NCBI GenBank assembly: GCA_015999985.1
Contig: JAECRA010000024.1
Span: 1-59,191 of the forward strand
Source of the DNA: Comamonadaceae bacterium
GTDB taxonomy: Bacteria > Pseudomonadota > Gammaproteobacteria > Burkholderiales > Burkholderiaceae_C
Reading direction: 5' to 3'
DNA: 59,191 nucleotides
Each line of letters starts with the position of its first letter. The stretch's first letter is position 1. Below are positions 7,103-15,721 of this stretch, piece by piece. A program made the translations under genes and the position numbers. A model generated the notes under the pieces. It did no database searches, was not told where the DNA came from, and was given only the letters and a program-made list of their open reading frames with translations.

Positions 7103-10078
7103 ATGCGGGTTTCACTGCCTTTTGCTTGTACATATAGAACTTGGTTTACCGCGGCATTGTTATCGCTGTCCGCCGCCACCGTCACGGCCACCCCCGTGAC
7201 TCGCATTCAGGGCAAGCAAGAAAGCTCCGTCTGGACAACGTCCACGGCGGCGCCAGGAACCGCAACCGTCGGCACTGAGCTGCTGAGCTTCACGACGGGG
7301 ACGGGCGCAAGTGCTGTCACGTACTCCACCGGCCTGAACAACGGCATGCTCGCGCCGGGCAGCTATACGCCCGCCAACTTTCAGGCCTTCGTGCCATTGG
7401 CCACGGGCCTCACAGCCAATTCATCCACGCTGACTGCCTGGGCTAGCGGGATGGCCGTGCCCACTCCCTATCCAAACCTGACCTGGTTTCTCTCCGATGG
7501 CGCCCAGGGGTTGGAATTGGGAACGGCAATTTTCAACGCTCCTTCTCAAACCCTTAGCTTTCCCATCACCATCCCCAGCAGTGCCGGCCTCAACACGCCC
7601 GCCATCCTGACAACCCAGGTTGGAGATCCAGGCACGACGGATACGTATTATTTCGTGAACTCCAGCAACGTCATGATCGGCAATGCCGTTTCTGTGAGTT
7701 ATGGCAGTGTGGCTGCGGTAGGGAATCTGTCGTGGAAGTTCTTCACGGCCACGGGAGGCACTTCAGCGCAGCCCCCTGGAACCCGACCGCTGCGCATGCA
7801 GTCCTACACGCTGGCTGACTTTGGCTTGAATGCCTCTACGGTCGGCAGCGCGGCAGCCTTCAGGCAGGTCCTCAGCGGGCAATCTGACCTGGCCTTCGTC
7901 GCTTACAACCGGGATTTGCTGGCCATCAAGGCCCCGGATCTGTCCATTGATCTGGCGAATCTCTCCGGCTCGATCTTGTTGGGCTCCCCCTACAGCGGCA
8001 GCTTCGCGTGCACCAACATAGGCGCCAACAGCGCCACCGTGGGTACCAGTTGCACGATATCTGGCCTGCCTGCAGGCTTGTCGGTGGGGGCTTGCACGAT
8101 CAGCGGCGCAGGCGCCTGGAGCGCAGGCAATGCGATTCCCGTGGGAAGCACCGTCACCTGCCCGGTGACCGGAAGCCCAACTGCAGCGGGCACCACAACG
8201 GCCACGGGCAGCACCAACGGCTCCAGCACCACGGTCGTGGGCGGCAGTCCTGTGGTGACTGCGGACTCCGATATGTCCAACAACACCGCGACAAGAGAGT
8301 TCACCGTTCTCGGGGTGGACATGCAGGTAACCGGCGTCGACCTTCCCGCGGGCGTAGAAGGCGCCCCCTATTCCGGCAGTTTCGTGTGTACCAACGCTGG
8401 CAACATGTCGGCAGCCAACGCAACTTGCACCAGCACCAGTCTGCCCAGTTGGGCCAGTGTTATGTGCACGCCTCCCCAGCCAGTCAATCCATTGGCAGTG
8501 GGCGAGAGCATGAGCTGTTCCGTCACCGGCACACCCCCCACGGGTAGCAACGGCGCGACGCCTGTCACGATCACCGCAGGCTCCAACGGGCCCGAAATCA
8601 ATCCGGTGAACAACACGGCGTCAGGCAACATCGTGATCGCAGGCGTGCCCGACATGCGGTTTGCCAGTTTGAATCTGCCTGCGGCCACAGTGGGCGCAGC
8701 CTACTCCGGCAGCTTCTCGTGCACCAACGCAGGCACTGCGGCGGCCCCGGCCGCCACCTGCAGCCCTGCGGGCATACCCGCCTGGGCCACTGTGACGTGC
8801 ACCCCGCCAACGCCCGTGTCTTCGCTCGCGGTCAACGCAACGATCTCCTGCACGCTGACCGGAACACCCACCGTCAATGACCGTGGAACATCTGACGTCA
8901 CGGTAACCGCCGGGCCGAACAACCCTGATTCCAACCCCAACAACAATACGGGCACGGGCAGCATTGTGGTGGCCGGCGTGCCTGATATGCAGTTCACCAG
9001 CGTGAACCTGCCGCCAGCCACCGTGGGCCACGCCTACTCCGGCGGCTTCGTGTGTACCAACAGGGGAACCGACGCTGCGCCAGCCGCCACTTGCTCGGCT
9101 TCCGGCCTGCCTGCCTGGGCCGCGGTGACTTGCACGCCTGCGACTCCTGTACCCTCGTTGACAATTGATGCCGCTATCTCGTGCACGGTCACCGGCACCC
9201 CAACGGCCAATGACAAGGGCACCTCATCGGTAACCATCACTGCAGGCCCCAACAGCCCGGACTCCAACCCCAACAACAACACCGGTACAGGCAGCATCGT
9301 CGTATCCGGGGAGCCTGACATGCAGGTGACCCAGGTCGAGCTTCCTGCAGCCACTGTGGGCACCGCCTATTCGGGCAGCTTCGTATGCACGAATGCGGGC
9401 ACCGAAGCCGCGGCGGCTGTGACCTGCGCGCCTGCCGGCTTGCCTGCGTGGACGACCGTGGCATGCACACCGCCACCACCGGTCTCATCTCTAGGAATCA
9501 ACGAAGCCATCACCTGTACGGTCACCGGCACACCCGCTACAGGCGATAAAGGAACGTCTGCGGTCACTATCACGGCAGGCACCAGCACGACCGAGTCCAA
9601 CCCGGACAACAACACAGGCTCTGGCAGCATCGTGGTGACGGGACAGCCCAATGTCGTGATCGACCTTTCCGGTTTGCCGCCGAGCGGCACTGTCAACCAG
9701 TCTTACAACGGCACATTTACCTGCGAGAACAGGGGCACTGCTGATGCCGATGCGGCGCCTTGCACGGTCACCGGTTTGCCCAATGGCTTGACCATCGGTG
9801 CCTGCACCATCAGCCCCAGCGGTGCGCCTTGGGTATCGCCTGGCGACATCCCTGAAGGTCAGACTGTGACCTGCCCTGTTAGCGGCAGTCCCACCGCACC
9901 GGGAAAATCAGAGCTGACGGGGACCGGCGGTACCAGCACCGACACTGGGACCATCACCGTGGTGGCCGCTTTCGTGGCGCCTGTTCCCACCATGAGCCAA
10001 TGGGCCCTGATGTTGATGACGGGTTTACTGGCGGGATTGGGCCTGGCGGGTACGCGCCGCATACAGCGCAGGGGCTGA
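7103..10078 (+). CDS. Large repetitive surface protein with IPTL-CTERM-like sorting tail
   Basis: A 991-residue exported protein. GAGG lies upstream of the ATG, and the start MRVSLPFACTYRTWFTAALL is a signal peptide. Residues 30-280 form a unique domain. From about residue 279 a module of the type YSGSF-CTN-G...P-GLP-W...C-VTGTP...SNP-NNNTGTGSIVV recurs; four successive units from residue 404 are 110, 111, 111 and 111 residues long, and a fifth from 847 is degenerate. The modules are Cys-rich and look like immunoglobulin-like DUF11-type repeats. The end, VPTMSQWALMLMTGLLAGLG followed by TRRIQRR, matches an IPTL-CTERM tail (motif, transmembrane helix, basic cluster), a signal read by an exosortase (XrtH is assigned to this class). 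No exosortase gene is in the window. It probably ends up anchored or released at the outer surface. Confidence 0.88.
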   Translation: MRVSLPFACTYRTWFTAALLSLSAATVTATPVTRIQGKQESSVWTTSTAAPGTATVGTELLSFTTGTGASAVTYSTGLNNGMLAPGSYTPANFQAFVPLATGLTANSSTLTAWASGMAVPTPYPNLTWFLSDGAQGLELGTAIFNAPSQTLSFPITIPSSAGLNTPAILTTQVGDPGTTDTYYFVNSSNVMIGNAVSVSYGSVAAVGNLSWKFFTATGGTSAQPPGTRPLRMQSYTLADFGLNASTVGSAAAFRQVLSGQSDLAFVAYNRDLLAIKAPDLSIDLANLSGSILLGSPYSGSFACTNIGANSATVGTSCTISGLPAGLSVGACTISGAGAWSAGNAIPVGSTVTCPVTGSPTAAGTTTATGSTNGSSTTVVGGSPVVTADSDMSNNTATREFTVLGVDMQVTGVDLPAGVEGAPYSGSFVCTNAGNMSAANATCTSTSLPSWASVMCTPPQPVNPLAVGESMSCSVTGTPPTGSNGATPVTITAGSNGPEINPVNNTASGNIVIAGVPDMRFASLNLPAATVGAAYSGSFSCTNAGTAAAPAATCSPAGIPAWATVTCTPPTPVSSLAVNATISCTLTGTPTVNDRGTSDVTVTAGPNNPDSNPNNNTGTGSIVVAGVPDMQFTSVNLPPATVGHAYSGGFVCTNRGTDAAPAATCSASGLPAWAAVTCTPATPVPSLTIDAAISCTVTGTPTANDKGTSSVTITAGPNSPDSNPNNNTGTGSIVVSGEPDMQVTQVELPAATVGTAYSGSFVCTNAGTEAAAAVTCAPAGLPAWTTVACTPPPPVSSLGINEAITCTVTGTPATGDKGTSAVTITAGTSTTESNPDNNTGSGSIVVTGQPNVVIDLSGLPPSGTVNQSYNGTFTCENRGTADADAAPCTVTGLPNGLTIGACTISPSGAPWVSPGDIPEGQTVTCPVSGSPTAPGKSELTGTGGTSTDTGTITVVAAFVAPVPTMSQWALMLMTGLLAGLGLAGTRRIQRRG
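8312..9640 (+). repeat. Intragenic tandem repeats, 333-bp period
   Basis: Four head-to-tail units inside the surface protein gene: 8312-8641 (330 bp), 8642-8974, 8975-9307 and 9308-9640 (333 bp each), every unit opening with a Gly-x-(Pro)-Asp-Met codon run. A fifth, diverged copy starts at 9641 and an earlier related one near 7937. Units 2-4 are the most alike. The in-frame, near-identical length suggests expansion by recombination. Confidence 0.85.
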
Positions 10079-10253
10079 TTACAGCACCTGCATCAGATGC
10101 CATGAAGTCGCCTTGGCGGCGCTCCGGGCTTGGTGGCTGGGTCGCGGCAGAGATGTGGGGAAGCGGTCACTCCAGGTGTCTCCTGCGCAGGCTGCCAGGG
10201 ATGAGGTCACCGCTTCAAGGCAGCTCAAGCCCGCTTTTCGGGAAGCCTCCATA

Positions 10254-11915
10254 ATGCGGCCCATGCCTCGCCTCAGCCAACTCCTGTACACGCCGCGGGA
10301 CCCCGCACCCCTCCGCCCAGCTGCCACTGTGCTGCTGCTGCGCGACTCTCCAGCCGGTGTGGAGGTGCTGATGACGCGCCGCTCTCCCACGGCCAGCTTC
10401 GCGCCAGGGGCCTATGTGTTTCCGGGCGGCGGCATTGATGCTGCAGACGCAGCGGCACATGCCCTGTCAACCAGGCGACCGACGCAGAGCGACGAACACC
10501 TGACTCAAGCCATAGCTGCCATACGCGAGAGTTTCGAGGAGCTGGGAATTTTGCTTGCCAAGCGACCAGACAACAGCTTTGCCACTGCGGACGATATAGC
10601 CGCGCTGGATCGCAAGGCATCGCTGGCAGAGCAATCCGCGGCGCGGGGACTGAAGCTGGCCGCAGACGACGTATATGTGCTGGCCCATTGGATCACCGAC
10701 CGTGATTTGCCACGCCGGTTTGACGTACCTTTTCTGGTCGCCCGCATGCCGGAAGGACAAACGCCCGCTGCGGACGAAGCCGAGCAGTTCGAGCCGGTCT
10801 GGGTGCGTCCGCAAGACGCGCTTGAGCGACACAAGGCGGGTAATTTCTTCATCATCTTCCCCACCATCCGCACTCTCGAACGCCTGCAAAACTATAGCGA
10901 CGTACAGAGCATCCTAGACGCCTGTTCTGCAGAAAAACCCTTGTGGACCAGCTGCCCCCGTGCAGGATTTCTGGCCGGCAAGGAAGTGCGCTACATGGAG
11001 CACGAGAGCCCATTCGGCGAACTGGAGATGGTGACGCCCGATGGCCAACTGCTGCACTCGCTCGACTGGCAGGCAGAAAATCCGGTGTCATTGCTCAAGA
11101 ACGTGCAACGCCTGACAGCCGGAAACCCCGGGTTCATGACCGGCCCCGGCACCAACAGCTACCTGGTCGGTGACCCACGTACCGGCTATATCGTGATCGA
11201 CCCCGGCCCGGTGGATGCCGCCCATTCGGAGCGGCTTTGGCGAGCGGCTGGAGGCAATATCAAATACATCGTGTGCACGCATTCGCACGCCGATCATTCA
11301 CCGGGTGCCAAGCCGCTTCAAGCTCTGTGCACACCAGCCAAGCCGCCTATCCTGGGCTTGCCTTCTGCACCTACTGCGCGTGCGTCCAGCGAATTCACAC
11401 CAGATGGGTTGCTCGCCGACGATCAGCGCCTTGTGCTGACTGCTGACTCGCCCGATGGCCCCATTACCCACACCTTGCGCGCCATTCACACGCCAGGACA
11501 TGCTGCCAACCACCTGTGCCTGCTGCTGGAGGAAGACGGGGTTCTGTTCTCGGGCGATCACATCCTGAATGGAAGCACCACGGTGGTGGATCCACCCGAT
11601 GGGGACATGACCGCTTACCTGGACTCCCTGGACAAGCTGGACGCCGCCTGCACCGAGCATGATGCCAACTTCATTTTGCCCGCCCACGGCTACGTGCTGG
11701 GAAGTGCTCGCAACCAGATCACCAATCTGAAGAAGCACCGTTTAGCGCGGGAAGCCAAGGTGTTGGCGGCCATGCAAGCCCTTCCACAAGGATCCATGGA
11801 CGACTGGGTCGCCAAGGCCTATGACGACGTGCCCTCCCGCGTGTGGCCGGTAGCCAAGCGCTCTCTCCTGGCGCATGTGGAGCGGATTCAAGGCATGCGG
11901 TTTAACCCCCCCTGA
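10254..11915 (+). CDS. NUDIX hydrolase fused to metallo-beta-lactamase-fold hydrolase
   Basis: A 553-residue two-domain protein from the ATG at 10254 (a second ATG is at 10263; the frame stays open further upstream but lacks a start signal). Residues 20-230 are NUDIX-like: AATVLLLRDSPAGVEVLMTR, YVFPGGGID and, after an insert of about 30 residues, AIRESFEELGILLA, which carries the metal-binding Glu residues. The split box resembles the NUDT19 type. Residues 300-553 are a metallo-beta-lactamase domain: GPGTNSYLVGD, the zinc motif CTHSHADHSPG near residue 341, IHTPGHAANHLC and LFSGDHILNGSTTVV, similar to LACTB2-like proteins. The last codons and TGA lie in a GC-rich repeat. Substrate unknown; a nucleotide or CoA derivative followed by ester or phosphodiester cleavage is possible. 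Confidence 0.88.
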   Translation: MRPMPRLSQLLYTPRDPAPLRPAATVLLLRDSPAGVEVLMTRRSPTASFAPGAYVFPGGGIDAADAAAHALSTRRPTQSDEHLTQAIAAIRESFEELGILLAKRPDNSFATADDIAALDRKASLAEQSAARGLKLAADDVYVLAHWITDRDLPRRFDVPFLVARMPEGQTPAADEAEQFEPVWVRPQDALERHKAGNFFIIFPTIRTLERLQNYSDVQSILDACSAEKPLWTSCPRAGFLAGKEVRYMEHESPFGELEMVTPDGQLLHSLDWQAENPVSLLKNVQRLTAGNPGFMTGPGTNSYLVGDPRTGYIVIDPGPVDAAHSERLWRAAGGNIKYIVCTHSHADHSPGAKPLQALCTPAKPPILGLPSAPTARASSEFTPDGLLADDQRLVLTADSPDGPITHTLRAIHTPGHAANHLCLLLEEDGVLFSGDHILNGSTTVVDPPDGDMTAYLDSLDKLDAACTEHDANFILPAHGYVLGSARNQITNLKKHRLAREAKVLAAMQALPQGSMDDWVAKAYDDVPSRVWPVAKRSLLAHVERIQGMRFNPP

Positions 11916-12094
11916 GTCGCTGTCGCGCCTTCCCCCCCGGGGGGGGACGCCACTGGCGGCCGGGCCAAGCCCGCTCCGCTGTGGCCCTCGCATGGCCTGC
12001 TCCGCGGCCTTTGGAGTCGGGCACTCTTCGAGGCGCTTGCGCGCCGCTCCCACTACGCCGGTCGCACCCTGGGGGGACGCTACCCAGCGGCCTG
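11906..12094 (-). repeat. GC-rich intergenic repeat, copy A
   Basis: It begins inside the stop region of the NUDIX-MBL gene (CCCCCCTGAGTCGC) and contains the palindrome CCCCCCCGGGGGGG. On the minus strand it matches the other copies: GCCGCGGAGCAGGCCAT, then GGCGTCCCCC and CGACTCAGGGGGG. It fills most of the gap up to the DUF898 gene, together with a less conserved arm near 12060-12094. No gene is seen in 11916-12244. Confidence 0.7.
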
Positions 12095-12244
12095 TCGATG
12101 GGAACTCATCTACTGGCAGGCCATTCGTTGGCAATACGATGGAAAACCGGCACTACGAGACTCCGTCAGCGCGCTCTTGGGCGTCAGAGTCGTCTCACCC
12201 GCTACACTGCCACTCAAACCCAATAATCGAGGAAGAGGGCTGTC

Positions 12245-13477
12245 ATGGCAATGAGCGACACCGGAGTTATCCTCCGTCACGGCATAGACGCGCATCCTGT
12301 TGAATTCACGGGCTCAGGCAGTGAATATTTTCGGGTGTGGATTGTCAATGTGCTGCTGTCCATTGTGACGCTCGGCATCTATACGCCATGGGCAAGGCGG
12401 CGAACCGCACAATATTTCTACAGCCATACCCAGGTAGCAGGCAGCCCGCTCGAATTTGTGGCCCAACAGCGCAAGATGGTGTTTGGATTTCTGTTGATGG
12501 CGGCGCTCTATATTGCCTATCAGATAGCGAGCGAGACCGGACAGCAAATGGCCGCCAGCTTGCTGCTGTTCGGGTTTGCTGCGCTCTTGCCATTCCTTTG
12601 GGGCAGTGCCATGCGCTTTCGCCTGAGCGCCACGCGCTGGCGTGGCGTCAAACTTGCGTTTCTGGCTTCATGGCGCGAGGTGTATGCGGCCAGTTGGCCG
12701 GTTTTTGCCATTGCCGCTCTCTGGGCTGCGATATTTTTTGCCATGAACGCACTGTCACCGCATCCACCCATTGGCGTGGCAGGTGACGGGCCGCCTGTAC
12801 AACTTCCATCGCTCAGCGGTCCAGTTGTGGCTCTGGGCATCTTGGGGATGGTGGTGACGCTGCTGTGCGTCATACGGCTCGAGTACAACTTCCGTAGCCT
12901 GCTCGTACTGCGCGCCCGCATCGGCGATCAAATGGGGCGATGGAAGCCTGTCTATATGGATTTCGTGCGCGTCTGGCTGGCGACGGCGGGCTTTTTCCTG
13001 CTGGTGATGGTGGTGATCTCAGTGGTCTTCACGCTGCTGGCCGGTGGTTCGATGGCGTTGCTGACTCAGTCGCTCAAAGGCATTGGCGTTGCCGGAATGA
13101 TTTTCATGGTCATCTTGACTGCATTGGGCGTGTTCTTGGCCTTTGTACTGGCCACGTTGCCCGTGCGCGCCTACCGGCAGGCGCGCATATTCCAGCTGGT
13201 GTGGAACAACGTCGGGGTAAGCCATATCGCTCGCTTCAAGACCGACTTGCGTACCGGGGCTTTCATTTGGCTGCGCATCAAGAACGTATTCCTCACAGTT
13301 TTGACACTTGGTTTTTACCGGCCATTTGCAGTGGCTAGCGAATACGCCATGAAAGTAGATTCCGTCACCCTGTATATCAAAGGCGGAACCGACCAATTGG
13401 TCGGGCAGTTGGTCAAACAACAGGGCGCCTTTGGAGACGCGGCAGCCGACGCCATGGGCCTCGATTTGATCGGCTAG
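12245..13477 (+). CDS. DUF898 (YjgN family) inner-membrane protein
   Basis: A 410-residue polytopic protein with GGAAGAGGG upstream of the ATG; another ATG two codons on is possible. The DUF898 signatures occur twice: FTGSGSEYFRVWIVNVLLSIVT with LGIYTPWARRRTAQYFY near the N-terminus, and TGAFIWLRIKNVFLTVLTLG with FYRPFAV near the C-terminus. About eight hydrophobic segments lie between. The molecular function of the family is unknown. The next gene, an M48 protease, starts 36 nt downstream with GTG, so the two probably form an operon. Confidence 0.92.
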   Translation: MAMSDTGVILRHGIDAHPVEFTGSGSEYFRVWIVNVLLSIVTLGIYTPWARRRTAQYFYSHTQVAGSPLEFVAQQRKMVFGFLLMAALYIAYQIASETGQQMAASLLLFGFAALLPFLWGSAMRFRLSATRWRGVKLAFLASWREVYAASWPVFAIAALWAAIFFAMNALSPHPPIGVAGDGPPVQLPSLSGPVVALGILGMVVTLLCVIRLEYNFRSLLVLRARIGDQMGRWKPVYMDFVRVWLATAGFFLLVMVVISVVFTLLAGGSMALLTQSLKGIGVAGMIFMVILTALGVFLAFVLATLPVRAYRQARIFQLVWNNVGVSHIARFKTDLRTGAFIWLRIKNVFLTVLTLGFYRPFAVASEYAMKVDSVTLYIKGGTDQLVGQLVKQQGAFGDAAADAMGLDLIG

Positions 13478-13513
13478 GCTAGCGCCAGCGCCATCTGCTA
13501 ACCCCGACCGCAC

Positions 13514-14659
13514 GTGCCCACACCTTCATCCGCCCCTGCCCTTGCGGCGTCCTGGTTCGATGGGCGCAGCACGCGCGCGCGCGCCGTGGCCGTGAGCCTG
13601 CACCCCAACCGGGGCGGCCCCAGGTTGCAATTGCGCGCACTGGATAACGGCCAGACACTTGACCTGGCCTACGATCAAGTCGGTTGGCCGGAACGCTGGA
13701 GTGCCGGCCGGGTGCCCCCTCGGCTGACCGTGGATTTGGGCGAGCACGGCAGCCTGCAGATCGAAGACCCCCTGGCCTGGCAAGCCATGCTAGCCGGCAG
13801 CGGCCGGCGGACACCGCTGGCCGAGCGGATGCAAACGCAGCTCAAAGTGCTCTTGGCAGTGCTGCTGGTAGCCAGCGTGGGCATCTGGGCGTTCTATCGC
13901 TGGGGCACGCCTTGGGCAGCCACGCAGATCGCGCGCCACGTTCCACTCGCATGGGAGCACGCCTTAACCGAGCGTGCCATGAAGGAAATCGATGAAAACT
14001 ATGTCAAGCCCAGCAAGCTGGCGCCGGAAAGGCAAGCTGAACTCAGAACGGGCTTCGCTCAGCTGGCGGCCCTCGTAGGCCCCGAACTGCAACCCTATCC
14101 GGGCTACGCGCCACCTTTGAAGCTTGAGTTCCGCTCAGGAATGCCAGCCAACGCCTTTGCGCTCCCGGGTGGAACCATCGTCATGACCGACGCCATGGTC
14201 GAGAAAGCGCGCTCAAGCGGAACTGGGGAGACTGCCTTGCTGGGCGTGCTGGCGCACGAGATTGGCCATGTGGAACATCGCCACACCACTCGAATGGTGG
14301 TCGAGCAAGGCGTACTCAATGTCGGGCTGGGGCTGGCACTGGGCGACGTATCCAGCATCATCTCGTTCGGTAGTTCGCTGCTGACCGGCCTGTCGTACCG
14401 GCGAAGCCATGAAACCGAAGCCGACTGTTATGCCGTCGCGATGATGCAAAAGGCAGGCCTGCCCACCAAGCCCATGACGGATCTCTTGCTGTCCATAGAA
14501 AACGACGTACAAGCCAAGGAGGCCGGCAACAAGACAGCCGCCTCAGCACCGTCCCCAAGCCAACGCCCACGTCCTCGCGAGAGTGGCGCATTCGACTGGT
14601 TCAGCACGCATCCCGATACAGCTGCTCGGGCCAAGAACCTCTGCCCTCACCCCCCTTAA
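13514..14659 (+). CDS. Membrane-anchored M48 family zinc metalloprotease
   Basis: A 381-residue protein with a GTG start, the first start after the DUF898 stop. The N-terminal 100 residues form a soluble domain seen in such betaproteobacterial proteases. One transmembrane helix follows (LKVLLAVLLVASVGIWAFY, about 109-128) and then the peptidase: GGTIVMTDAMVEKA, the zinc motif VLAHEIGHVEHRH (His248, Glu249, His252) and the third ligand in SHETEADCYA. The layout is of the YggG/LoiP/BepA class of envelope quality-control proteases, though anchored by a helix rather than a lipobox. The C-terminus is Pro/Ser-rich and the stop merges into repeat copy B. Confidence 0.92.
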   Translation: MPTPSSAPALAASWFDGRSTRARAVAVSLHPNRGGPRLQLRALDNGQTLDLAYDQVGWPERWSAGRVPPRLTVDLGEHGSLQIEDPLAWQAMLAGSGRRTPLAERMQTQLKVLLAVLLVASVGIWAFYRWGTPWAATQIARHVPLAWEHALTERAMKEIDENYVKPSKLAPERQAELRTGFAQLAALVGPELQPYPGYAPPLKLEFRSGMPANAFALPGGTIVMTDAMVEKARSSGTGETALLGVLAHEIGHVEHRHTTRMVVEQGVLNVGLGLALGDVSSIISFGSSLLTGLSYRRSHETEADCYAVAMMQKAGLPTKPMTDLLLSIENDVQAKEAGNKTAASAPSPSQRPRPRESGAFDWFSTHPDTAARAKNLCPHPP

Positions 14660-14863
14660 AACCCTGCGCGGGGGGAGGAAAGTAAAGTCAGACGGCCGCG
14701 GAGCAGGCCATTCGGGAGTAGCCGCGGAGCTGGCTTTGCCAGGCCGCTGGCTGCGTCCCCCCTTGGGGGAAGGCGCGCAAGCGACACAGGGGGGAGCCCA
14801 TCTCTCAGGCCGCCAGTGGCGTCCCCCTTAGGGGGGAAGGCGCGCCAGCGACACAGGGGGAAC
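14649..14863 (+). repeat. GC-rich intergenic repeat, copy B (two modules)
   Basis: It fills the space between the convergent M48 protease and DUF1304 genes and touches both stops. Module 1 has GCCGCGGAGCAGGCCATTCG, GAGCTGGCTTTGCCAGGCCG, CCCCCCTTGGGGG and GGCGCGCAAGCGACACAGG. Module 2 repeats GGCCGCCAGTGGCGTCCCCC, TTAGGGGGGAAGGCGCGCC and AGCGACACAGGGGG. The CCCCC/GGGGG arms can form hairpins on either strand, so a bidirectional terminator is plausible. Confidence 0.75.
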
Positions 14864-15235
14864 CTATCTAGTCCGCGGACGATCGAGCAGCAGCATCAGG
14901 CCCAAGGCCATGATGGCGGGCAGCGCCTGCACAAAGAAGATCTTCGGCGCTGCAGTCATGGCGCCGTAAATCCCCGCGACGATGACGCAAAGAAGAAAGT
15001 AGATCACCACGCTTCGTTTTCGGGCGAAGATCCCCCAGAGCAAACCTACGGCGAGAAAGCCGTTGTAGAGCCCCTGATTCGCGGCCAGTGTGACAGTGGC
15101 GTCAGCAAACTCTTGCGTAAGATTGAAAGCTTTCAGTCCCTGCGGTTTGTTCCACAGAAACATTTCGAGCACCATGATGTACAGGTGCTCCAGGGCCACC
15201 AGCAGGGCCATGGCTTTCGGAATCAGGTTCTTCAT
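14864..15235 (-). CDS. DUF1304 small membrane protein
   Basis: A 123-residue protein with four predicted transmembrane helices. The start at 15235 (MKNLIPKAMALLVALEHLYI) is preceded by GGAGG, so the longer frame to 15259 was trimmed. Family markers are ALEHLYIMVLEMFLW, NQGLYNGFLAVGLLWG and CVIVAGIYGAMTA. The biochemical role is unknown; it is a common stand-alone inner-membrane protein. Its TAG directly abuts repeat copy B, and its upstream side faces the MITE-like element. Confidence 0.9.
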   Translation of the reverse strand: MKNLIPKAMALLVALEHLYIMVLEMFLWNKPQGLKAFNLTQEFADATVTLAANQGLYNGFLAVGLLWGIFARKRSVVIYFLLCVIVAGIYGAMTAAPKIFFVQALPAIMALGLMLLLDRPRTR

Positions 15236-15295
15236 GTCGACGCCTCCATGCCGCATCATAGCGACGCCGATACAGCACGTGAACGCGTAAAGCCT

Positions 15296-15507
15296 TAGGA
15301 GGCTGTCGGACTTGGAGCGCCGATAGCGAGAAAAGGCCCCAGCGAGGACAGTTTTCGGCGGGTGGCCGCCCCAGGGATTTGCAGGCCCATAGCCAAGCTA
15401 TGGGTCAAGAAGACCGGGGCCGGCCATCCGGGGGCCGGCCATCCGGTGAAAAATGGACCGGTGCGGCCATTTCGCAGCCGGCGATTTCCAAGTCCCACAG
15501 CCTCCTA
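15296..15507. mobile_element. MITE-like element, 212 bp, with 21-bp terminal inverted repeats
   Basis: The left end (15296-15316, TAGGAGGCTGTCGGACTTGG...) and the right end (15487-15507) are inverted copies matching at 20 of 21 positions, and weaker similarity continues inward for about 12 bp. The interior has no convincing gene; a 67-codon minus frame spans it. It also contains the small inverted pair ATAGC/GCTAT near 15401 and the direct repeat GGGCCGGCCATCCGG. The right end supplies the TAG of the DUF2970 gene. No obvious target duplication. One identical end (21/21) occurs alone at 23866-23886. Confidence 0.6.
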
Positions 15508-15693
15508 GCCACCCCCGAAAGTGTGGGCCAATGACGCCAGTCCTGCGACAAACAACAATAAAAGCCCAAACGCAACGACCACCAGCACGAGAGGATTTCC
15601 GCGCTCGTTGATCTCAGCCATGTCCTTGCGCCGGCCGATGCCGATAAAGCTCCAAAGCACGGTCTTGATCTGCTTGAAAATGTTCATGCTCAT
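15505..15693 (-). CDS. DUF2970 small membrane protein
   Basis: About 62 residues from the ATG at 15693, or 60 from 15687; AAGGA fits the second start slightly better. The motif FKQIKTVLWSFIGIGRRKDM followed by a single C-terminal transmembrane helix (PLVLVVVAFGLLLLFVAGLA) is diagnostic of DUF2970, a betaproteobacterial protein often found beside cytochrome and oxidase genes. Here it follows the cytochrome c operon on the same strand. Its stop codon lies inside the terminal repeat of the MITE-like element, so the last residues may have been reset by insertion. Confidence 0.8.
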   Translation of the reverse strand: MSMNIFKQIKTVLWSFIGIGRRKDMAEINERGNPLVLVVVAFGLLLLFVAGLASLAHTFGGG

Positions 15694-15721
15694 TCTTTCC
15701 TTGATGGCCTTGACACCCGTC

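Noticed and set aside
15295..15498. 67-codon minus frame inside the MITE-like element
   Set aside because: It is formed largely by the inverted repeats and GC-rich palindromes and has no protein features.
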